Source: Modicisalibacter coralii
GTDB lineage: Bacteria > Pseudomonadota > Gammaproteobacteria > Pseudomonadales > Halomonadaceae
Direction of reading: 5' to 3'
DNA: 51,164 nt
Assembly (NCBI RefSeq): GCF_004117855.1
Contig: NZ_QWBW01000009.1
Span: 1 to 51,164, forward strand
The stretch's first letter is position 1; each line of letters opens with the position of its first letter. Made by a program: the position numbers and the translations under genes. Under the pieces are notes generated by a model. That model ran no database searches and had not been told where the DNA came from. It saw only the letters and a list, made by a program, of their open reading frames with translations. Shown here piece after piece: positions 45,307-51,164 of this stretch.

Positions 45307-46464
45307 TCACACGTCGCGGGCTTCCTGGAACCGTCCCTTGCCGTCCTGCTTGGCCCGGTAGAGCGCCTGATCCGCCCGGGCGATCAACTGCTCGATACGC
45401 TCGCGGTTCGCGCCCCGCCAATCCTCGCAGTGGACGAGTCCGATGCTCAGCCCGAATTCCGTATGGACCCGACCGAGATCGGCGGTGATCTCTATCAGGC
45501 GTTGCGCGACCGTCCGGCTCGCGTCGGCGTCGGCGCCCGGCAGCAGGATCACGAATTCATCGCCGCCCCAGCGTGCCAGGATGTCATCGGCGCGCAGGGC
45601 GTCGCTCATGAGGGTGGCGATCTGATGCAGCAACTGGTCACCCTTCAGGTGCCCATGGGTGTCATTGATGCGCTTGAAGCCGTCGAGATCGATGAACAGC
45701 AGGCCGGCCGGCATCGGCGCCCGACCCGGGCCGCGCACCGCCAGTGCCTCGCGAAACCAGCCTTCCCGGTTCAAGAGTTCGGTCAACGGATCCCGGTGCG
45801 CCTTTTGCCGGCTCTGATACTCGTCGAGCAGCAACTGGGCCGACATTTTGTGAAGCGTGCGGGTCATCATGTGCAGCGCCACCCAGAAGAAGGGGCCCTG
45901 CAGCAGGAGCACCCAGAACCAGGGTTCGGGCTGAAAGGGGACCGCAAGTTTGAGCGGCAGATCCAGCAGCAGGACCTGCAGCATGGCGTAACGGGGTGTG
46001 CCATGCGAGAACCCCGCTGCGATCGAGGCCAGGGCGACCATGCTGGAGATGGTCAATACCTGCAGGACGGTGTCGCCACTGAGCAGGCAGAGCGCGGTGC
46101 CGAGACCGGTGACGGCGCTCCATAGCAGGTTGGCCAGGTAGGCCTGGTCGGCCGGCGTCGCGATATGCTGCCTGTCCCAGCGTCGCTTGATCAGGTACTG
46201 CAGCCAGATGCGGTAAGCCGAGACTGACAGCGTGGCCAGACACCACACCCAGAACGCCGGTGTCGGATTGCGGTATACCGCGATCAGTGTCAGCAGGAGA
46301 ATCGTGATCGTCCCCGACCACATGAAAGACGTCTGGATGGTGGGGCCGATCAGCAGGCTTTGCTGGATCGGCTTGGGCAGACGAGGGTCGCAGAGCAGCC
46401 AGTACATGCAGCGCCAGCGCGGCAGCGAGTAGGCACGAGGACGCGCGAAGAAGTTTGTCAGCAT
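45307..46464 (-). CDS. Membrane-bound diguanylate cyclase (GGDEF)
   Basis: The 385-residue protein (start at 46464, MLTNFFARPRAYSL) has about five or six membrane helices (35-205) and a GGDEF domain (about 220-380). The signature is a canonical GGDEF (300-304), and RADD at 291-294 is the I-site. LLFIDLDGFKRINDTHGHLKGD binds metal and GTP. The membrane part is unlike those of the two other cyclases in the window. A long upstream region (46465-46771) holds a possible structured leader. It is convergent with the DTW gene. Confidence 0.93.
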   Translation of the reverse strand: MLTNFFARPRAYSLPRWRCMYWLLCDPRLPKPIQQSLLIGPTIQTSFMWSGTITILLLTLIAVYRNPTPAFWVWCLATLSVSAYRIWLQYLIKRRWDRQHIATPADQAYLANLLWSAVTGLGTALCLLSGDTVLQVLTISSMVALASIAAGFSHGTPRYAMLQVLLLDLPLKLAVPFQPEPWFWVLLLQGPFFWVALHMMTRTLHKMSAQLLLDEYQSRQKAHRDPLTELLNREGWFREALAVRGPGRAPMPAGLLFIDLDGFKRINDTHGHLKGDQLLHQIATLMSDALRADDILARWGGDEFVILLPGADADASRTVAQRLIEITADLGRVHTEFGLSIGLVHCEDWRGANRERIEQLIARADQALYRAKQDGKGRFQEARDV

Positions 46465-46771
46465 GGGCGGCTGGCCTTTTTGCGTGCAGGACGACGTCGT
46501 ATGGCGATAGCCCCGTCTACCGTATCCTCGGATAGTCGTGACCGCCGTGTCAGGGGTGTTTGGTTTTTTTAAGGCCCTAGCCGTCTTATCGGCCGGCATA
46601 GGTTTGCCCTGAAGCGTTGCCGGCGCCGGTGGCACGGATTGCGAGCAGTGGCGGGGGAGGAGAGCACATCGGCCCGCCCCATGGCGGGGAGGGCCCAGTG
46701 GCGTCGCTGAGAGTGGTGACCGCCGTGTCAGATGGCAGGCGGCGCGATGACGCCAGTGCGGCAGGGCCGGG
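46465..46771. promoter_or_regulatory. 307-bp gap: leader hairpin and 16-bp direct repeat
   Basis: On the minus strand, about 115-145 bases before the cyclase start, CAGGGCAAACC (46601-46611) is followed by a short hairpin (GCCG...CGGC, 46580-46597). Separately, GTGACCGCCGTGTCAG occurs twice as a direct repeat (46538-46553 and 46716-46731). No gene is seen. Confidence 0.4.
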
Positions 46772-47998
46772 TCAGTGGCCCAGCAGTTGCTCGGCGATGC
46801 GCAGCCCGGCGATCCAGGTACCCGCCGCCGAGCCGATGGTGGCGAGCAGGAAGACCAGCAGGGTGCGCGAGACGCGGTTTCGCCACCAGCCCTTCACCGA
46901 GCTGACGTCGTGGCGCAGCCGCGAGAAGTCGCGGACCTTGGGCTTGCGCAGCGCCAGCTCGACGCCGGCGGCGACGAACCCGGCGCCGATGGTCGGGTTG
47001 AGCGAGGTCAGCGGCGCGGCGACGAAGGTCGCCGCCACGGTCAGCGGGTGGGCCAGGGCGATCGCCGAGCCCAGCGCCGAGAGCACGCCGTTGATCAGGA
47101 ACCACTCGCCGATCAACTGCCAGCCGAGCTGGGTGTCCCGCGAGAAGCCCAGCGCGAAGCCCGCCAGCACCAGCGCCGTGATCAGCCACGGAATGACCTT
47201 CCACCAGCGCGCCCGGGGCCGGGTGGCTTCCAGCGTGGCGCGCTCCTCGCCCGGCGCCTCGGGCAGCGGCTGCGAGAGATGCTCGGCGAGCCCCTTGAGG
47301 TGGCCGGCGCCGATCACCACCAGCACGTTGCGGTAGCGGGGCGGCGTGTTCTCCTCGGCCAGGCGTAATGCCATGTAGCGGTCGCGCTCGCGAATCAGCG
47401 GGGTGTAGAGCGCCTCGGACTGCTCGGCGAACTCGGCGAAGGTGGATTCCAGCACATCGCCCTGCTTGAGCCGTTCGATCTCCTCGCTGGACACCTTCTG
47501 GCGCGACAGCAGGCTGCCCAACAGCCCGCCGATCAGCCCGGCGCGCTGCCACCAGGGCACCCTGGCGTAGACGCGCTTGAGGGTCACGCCGATGTCGCGA
47601 TCGATCAGCTGCAGCGGCAGGTCGGCGCGGCGGCAGGCCTTGACGGCCTCGCGCATCTCGGCGCCGGGCTCGATGCCGGACTGCTCGGCGACGCGCTGCT
47701 GGAAGGCCCCCAGCGCCAGGCTCGCCATGACCATGCCCGCCTTGCCCTGGCGGAATACCTGGAACAGGTCCTGATCGCCCATGGCGTTGGGTTGGGTGAG
47801 GCTCTGGTGGCGCGAGGGGCAGAGCTCGATCGCCACGGCGTCGAAGTCACCGGAGGCGATCAACTCGCGAACCTCGTCGGCGCTGGCGCGCGAGACGTGG
47901 GCGGTGCCCAGCAGGGTGTAGCGGGTATCGCCGACCTCGACCACCTGGCGGGGGCCTTGGGTGGTGTCCGGCGCGGCGGTGTCCTGAGTGTCGGTCAT
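46772..47998 (-). CDS. TraB/PrgY-family membrane protein
   Basis: The 408-residue protein has an N-terminal TraB/PrgY domain (about 20-250), with TLLGTAHVSRASADEV, DAVAIELCPSRHQSL and VVIGAGHLKGL carrying the conserved Gly-His and Glu residues of the TIKI/TraB metal-hydrolase-like fold. Four hydrophobic helices follow (270-290, 300-345, 350-370, 385-402). PrgY of enterococcal plasmids limits pheromone activity; the role in proteobacteria is unknown. It is a single gene, 307 bp from the cyclase and about 150 bp from trkH. Confidence 0.85.
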   Translation of the reverse strand: MTDTQDTAAPDTTQGPRQVVEVGDTRYTLLGTAHVSRASADEVRELIASGDFDAVAIELCPSRHQSLTQPNAMGDQDLFQVFRQGKAGMVMASLALGAFQQRVAEQSGIEPGAEMREAVKACRRADLPLQLIDRDIGVTLKRVYARVPWWQRAGLIGGLLGSLLSRQKVSSEEIERLKQGDVLESTFAEFAEQSEALYTPLIRERDRYMALRLAEENTPPRYRNVLVVIGAGHLKGLAEHLSQPLPEAPGEERATLEATRPRARWWKVIPWLITALVLAGFALGFSRDTQLGWQLIGEWFLINGVLSALGSAIALAHPLTVAATFVAAPLTSLNPTIGAGFVAAGVELALRKPKVRDFSRLRHDVSSVKGWWRNRVSRTLLVFLLATIGSAAGTWIAGLRIAEQLLGH

Positions 47999-48145
47999 GA
48001 AGGCTCGCTATCTCGGGCAGAAGCTCGATTATCCACGTCATGGCCGGGCGGGCAAACGCCAGTGGCGATTGCTGCCATCTTGCTGTCCCGGGCAACCAGG
48101 GCTGGCGCGAAACCTCGGCGAGCGCAGACCATCTTCGTAGAAAGC

Positions 48146-49594
48146 CTAGCGTCGCCAGAAGGCCGGCATGAAAAGCACCAGCACCGTGAAGATCTCCAGG
48201 CGTCCCAGCACCATCGCCACCACCAGGATCCACTTGGCCAGCCCCGGAATGTCGCCGTAGTCGTTGGCCACCTCGCCGAGCCCGGGGCCCAGGTTGTTGA
48301 GCGCCGCGCCCACCGCCGACCAGGCGGTGACCTGATCGAGCCCGGTGGCCAGCATGCCGATCAGCATCAGGAAGAACAGCATCACGTAGACGGCGAAGAA
48401 GCCCCACACCGCCTGGGAGACGCCGTCGGTGACGCGGACCTTGCCGACCTTGATGGCGATCACCGCGTTGGGGTGGATCAGGCGCATCACCTCGCGCATG
48501 CCCTGCTTGATGATCAGCAGGATGCGGATCACCTTCATGCCGCCGCCGGCGGAGCCCGAGCAGGCGCCGACGAAGGCGGCGACGAACAGCATGAACGGCA
48601 GGGCGCCCGGCCACAGCGAGAAGTCGGCGACGCCGAAGCCGGTGGTGGTGGCTACCGACACCGTTTCGAACAACCCGTGGCGCAGCGCCTTCCACTGGGT
48701 GTAGTTGGGATCAAGGAGGAGCGTGACCATGCTGATCAGGCAGAGCAGGGCGAGGAAGGTGATGAAGAAGCGGAATTCCGAGTCCTGCACGTAGTGAAGC
48801 AGGCGCTTCTCGCGCCACACGGCGAAGTGCAGGCCGAAGCTGGCCGACGAGATCACCATGAACACCACGCAGATCATCTCGATGGCGGGGCTGTCGAAAT
48901 AGCCGATGCTGGCGTCGTAGGTCGAGAAGCCGCCGATCGCCACCGTCGAGAAGCTGTGGCCCAGGGCGTCGAACCAGTTCATGCCGGCCAGCCAGTAGGC
49001 GCCGAAGCAGGCCAGCGTCAGCGCCGCGTAGATGTACCACAGCGCCTTGGCGGTCTCGGTGATGCGCGGGGTGAGCTTGGAATCCTTGAGCGGGCCGGGA
49101 ATCTCGGTGCGGTAGAGCTGCATGCCGCCGATGCCCAGCGTTGGCAGGATCGCCACCGCCAGCACCACGATCCCCATGCCGCCCAGCCACTGCAGCTGCT
49201 GACGGTAGTAGCGAATGCCCTCGGGCAGCAGGTCGATGCCGGTGAGCACGGTGGCGCCGGTGGTGGTCAGCCCCGAGAAGGACTCGAATACCGCGTCGGT
49301 CCACGACAGCGCCGGATCGCTGGCGAGCATCAGCGGCAGCGAGCCGAACAGCCCCAGTACGCTCCAGAACAGGACCGTGATCAGGAAGCCGTCGCGGGTA
49401 CGCAATTCCTTGTGGGCACGGCGGTTGGGCCAGTAGAGCAGCGCACCGGTGCCCGCGGTGATCGCCATGGCGATGGCGAAGGCCTCCCACACGCCGTCGG
49501 CGAACAGCCAGGAGATCAGGATCGGTGGCACCAGGGTCAGGCTGAACAGCATCAGCAGCAGGCCGAGGATGCGCAGTGTGACGCGCGGGCTCAC
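48146..49594 (-). CDS. trkH: Trk-type potassium uptake channel subunit
   Basis: The 482-residue inner-membrane protein has four membrane-pore-membrane repeats; ESFSGLTTTGATVLTGIDLLP and SVATTTGFGVADFSLWPG are two selectivity-filter loops. LGGMGIVVLAVAILPTLGIGGMQLY is conserved in TrkH/KtrB proteins. It takes up potassium, the first response of halophiles to high salt. Halomonas has two such subunits, TrkH and TrkI; adjacency to trkA favours trkH, but TrkI cannot be excluded. trkA lies 67 bp upstream on the same strand, so one operon is likely. Confidence 0.92.
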   Translation of the reverse strand: MSPRVTLRILGLLLMLFSLTLVPPILISWLFADGVWEAFAIAMAITAGTGALLYWPNRRAHKELRTRDGFLITVLFWSVLGLFGSLPLMLASDPALSWTDAVFESFSGLTTTGATVLTGIDLLPEGIRYYRQQLQWLGGMGIVVLAVAILPTLGIGGMQLYRTEIPGPLKDSKLTPRITETAKALWYIYAALTLACFGAYWLAGMNWFDALGHSFSTVAIGGFSTYDASIGYFDSPAIEMICVVFMVISSASFGLHFAVWREKRLLHYVQDSEFRFFITFLALLCLISMVTLLLDPNYTQWKALRHGLFETVSVATTTGFGVADFSLWPGALPFMLFVAAFVGACSGSAGGGMKVIRILLIIKQGMREVMRLIHPNAVIAIKVGKVRVTDGVSQAVWGFFAVYVMLFFLMLIGMLATGLDQVTAWSAVGAALNNLGPGLGEVANDYGDIPGLAKWILVVAMVLGRLEIFTVLVLFMPAFWRR

Positions 49595-49661
49595 GGCGCG
49601 GGGTTCCTTGCGTGGTACGGCATTGTCGTTGTCTGTCGGTGGTTGGTGTGCGCCGGTGGTC

Positions 49662-51035
49662 TCAGAAGAACGTCAGGCCGACCTGGAACAGGCGCTCGAC
49701 GTCGCGGATGCGGCGCTTGTCGATGACGAACAGGATGACGTGGTCGCCGGATTCGACCACCACGTCGTCGTGGGCGATCAGCACTTCCTTGCCGCGCACC
49801 ACGGCGCCGATGGTGGTGCCCGCCGGCAGGTCGATCTCGTCGATCGCCCGCCCCACCACTTTGGAGGAGCGCGAGTCGCCGTGGGCGATCGCCTCGATCG
49901 CCTCGGCCGCGCCGCGACGCAGCGAGTGGACGTTGACGATGTCGCCGCGACGCACGTGGGTGAGCAGCCCGCCGATGGTCGCCTGCTGGGGCGAGATGGC
50001 GATATCGATCTCGCCGCCCTGGACCAGATCGACGTAGGCGGCGTTGTTGATCAGCGTCAGCACCTTCTTGGCCCCCAGCCGCTTGGCCAGCATCGACGAC
50101 ATGATGTTGACCTCGTCGTCGTTGGTCAGTGCGCAGAAGATGTCGCAGTCCTCGATGTTCTCCTCGATCAGCAGGCGCTTGCTGGTCGCGCTGCCGTGCA
50201 GCACCACGGTGCGGTCGAGCCGCTCCGAGAGCACCGTGCAGCGGTTCAGGTCGTGCTCGATGATCTTGACCTGATGGCTGTGCTCGAGCTGCTCGGCGAG
50301 GCGCTGGCCGATGTTGCCACCGCCGGCGATCAGCACCCGGCGGAAGTCGCGCTCGACCTTGCGCAGTTCGCTCATCACCGCACGGATGTCCTTGCGGGCG
50401 GCGATGAAGAACACCTCGTCGTCGGCCTCGATCACCGTGTCGCCGCGCGGAATGATCGCCCGGTTGCGGCGGTAGATGGCCGCCACACGGGTATCGACGT
50501 TGGGCATGTGGCGCCGCAGGAAACCCAGTTCCTGCCCCACCAGCGGGCCGCCGTAGTAGGCCTTGACCGCCACCAGCTGGACCTGACCGCCGGCGAATTC
50601 GAGCACCTGCAGCGCACCGGGGTAGACGATCAGCCGGCGGATGTGGTCGGTGACCACCTGTTCGGGACTGATCAGCACGTCCACCGGCACCGCATCGTGG
50701 GAAAACAGCCCCTTGCGGGTCAGGTAGGCGGCGGCGCGCACCCGGGCGATCTTGGTCGGCGTGCGGAACAGGGTGTGCGCGACCTGGCAGGCGACCATGT
50801 TGACTTCGTCGGAGTTGGTCACCGCGATCAGCATGTCGGCATCCTCGCCGCCGGCCTGGCGCAACACCATCGGGTAGGAAGCGGGACCGGTCACGGTGCG
50901 GATGTCGAGCCGGTTGTGCAGCTCGCGAAGCCGTTCGGTGTCGGTGTCGACCACCGTGATGTCGTTCTCTTCATGGGCCAGATGTTCGGCCAGGGTGCCG
51001 CCGACCTGGCCGGCGCCGAGAATGATGATCTTCAT
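49662..51035 (-). CDS. trkA: Trk system potassium transporter regulatory subunit TrkA
   Basis: The 457-residue cytoplasmic protein has two RCK_N/RCK_C modules. [20 protein letters not shown] and [20 protein letters not shown] are the two Rossmann GxGxxG NAD(H)-binding motifs, each followed by a TrkA-C domain (about 140-220 and 370-455). TrkA forms a ring under TrkH and gates it in response to nucleotides. The length equals that of E. coli TrkA (458). The start at 51035 gives a clean N-terminus. It is first in the trkA-trkH operon. No convincing promoter was found in 51036-51164. Confidence 0.96.
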   Translation of the reverse strand: MKIIILGAGQVGGTLAEHLAHEENDITVVDTDTERLRELHNRLDIRTVTGPASYPMVLRQAGGEDADMLIAVTNSDEVNMVACQVAHTLFRTPTKIARVRAAAYLTRKGLFSHDAVPVDVLISPEQVVTDHIRRLIVYPGALQVLEFAGGQVQLVAVKAYYGGPLVGQELGFLRRHMPNVDTRVAAIYRRNRAIIPRGDTVIEADDEVFFIAARKDIRAVMSELRKVERDFRRVLIAGGGNIGQRLAEQLEHSHQVKIIEHDLNRCTVLSERLDRTVVLHGSATSKRLLIEENIEDCDIFCALTNDDEVNIMSSMLAKRLGAKKVLTLINNAAYVDLVQGGEIDIAISPQQATIGGLLTHVRRGDIVNVHSLRRGAAEAIEAIAHGDSRSSKVVGRAIDEIDLPAGTTIGAVVRGKEVLIAHDDVVVESGDHVILFVIDKRRIRDVERLFQVGLTFF

Positions 51036-51164
51036 CGATGTCGCGTCCGCAGGGTTCGCTGGGTGGGGCGGATTCGCCGCAAATGCGCGCTAGCATAAAC
51101 CAGTCGGGCGGTAGGGGGACAGGTGCGGGATGGATGGGGGCGTCGTCCGGCGTGCTCGCCGGGC

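Noticed and set aside
46575-46625. Confident c-di-GMP riboswitch call
   Set aside because: Only the GGGCAAACC-like part is present; the GACGCAAAG part and tetraloop-receptor features are missing, so it is listed only as a possibility.

Overview
The window is about 51 kb of GC-rich DNA from a gammaproteobacterium, most likely a member of the Halomonadaceae (Halomonas, Chromohalobacter or a relative). The basis is high GC with matching codon use, valS, holC and pepA close together, a divergent lptFG operon, a trkA/trkH potassium-uptake pair as in halophiles, and acidic proteins. This is inference from gene content and sequence style; no database was searched. I saw no rRNA, tRNA or CRISPR array.

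Layout. 1-303: the 3' end of an IS5-family transposase. 322-13453: accessory metabolism and regulation in small divergent units: MFS exporter/XRE regulator, a FAD oxidoreductase, an IS3 remnant, an alpha/beta hydrolase, an outer-membrane barrel remnant, LysR/glutathione transferase, a DUF2252 protein, a diguanylate cyclase, DMT transporter/LysR, and a YqhA-type membrane protein. 13811-19479: a two-gene operon of very large exported WG-repeat proteins. 19758-22955: an MscS-type channel and a second diguanylate cyclase. 22985-26966: an island that looks like an integrated plasmid remnant. It carries iteron-like repeats, a PemI/PemK toxin-antitoxin pair, a small membrane protein, an orphan RelB-like antitoxin and an orphan conjugation coupling ATPase. 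It is inserted inside a MITE-like inverted repeat that abuts the valS stop codon.

26962-33673 (minus strand) holds pepA, a branched-chain aminotransferase, holC and valS, with a heptamer tandem repeat and a REP-like pair in between. 33939-36542 is lptF-lptG-RDD protein (lipopolysaccharide export). 36693-37562 is bfd and bfr (iron release and storage) behind a probable Fur box. 37657-41262 (minus strand) is purE-purK and an overlapping DUF1653-tcdA-truC unit (tRNA modification). 41398-45278 has a zinc-ligand-poor sirtuin, two divergent bactofilins, a BASS transporter and a DTW-domain tRNA modification enzyme. 45307-51035 (minus strand) has a third diguanylate cyclase, a TraB/PrgY-family membrane protein, trkH and trkA.

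Themes. Three membrane-bound diguanylate cyclases with different sensor halves all keep the RxxD inhibitory site, and no c-di-GMP phosphodiesterase is present. Envelope and osmotic functions recur (LptFG, MscS, TrkAH, bactofilins, WG-repeat proteins). The least explained parts are the WG-repeat pair and the MITE-bounded plasmid island.
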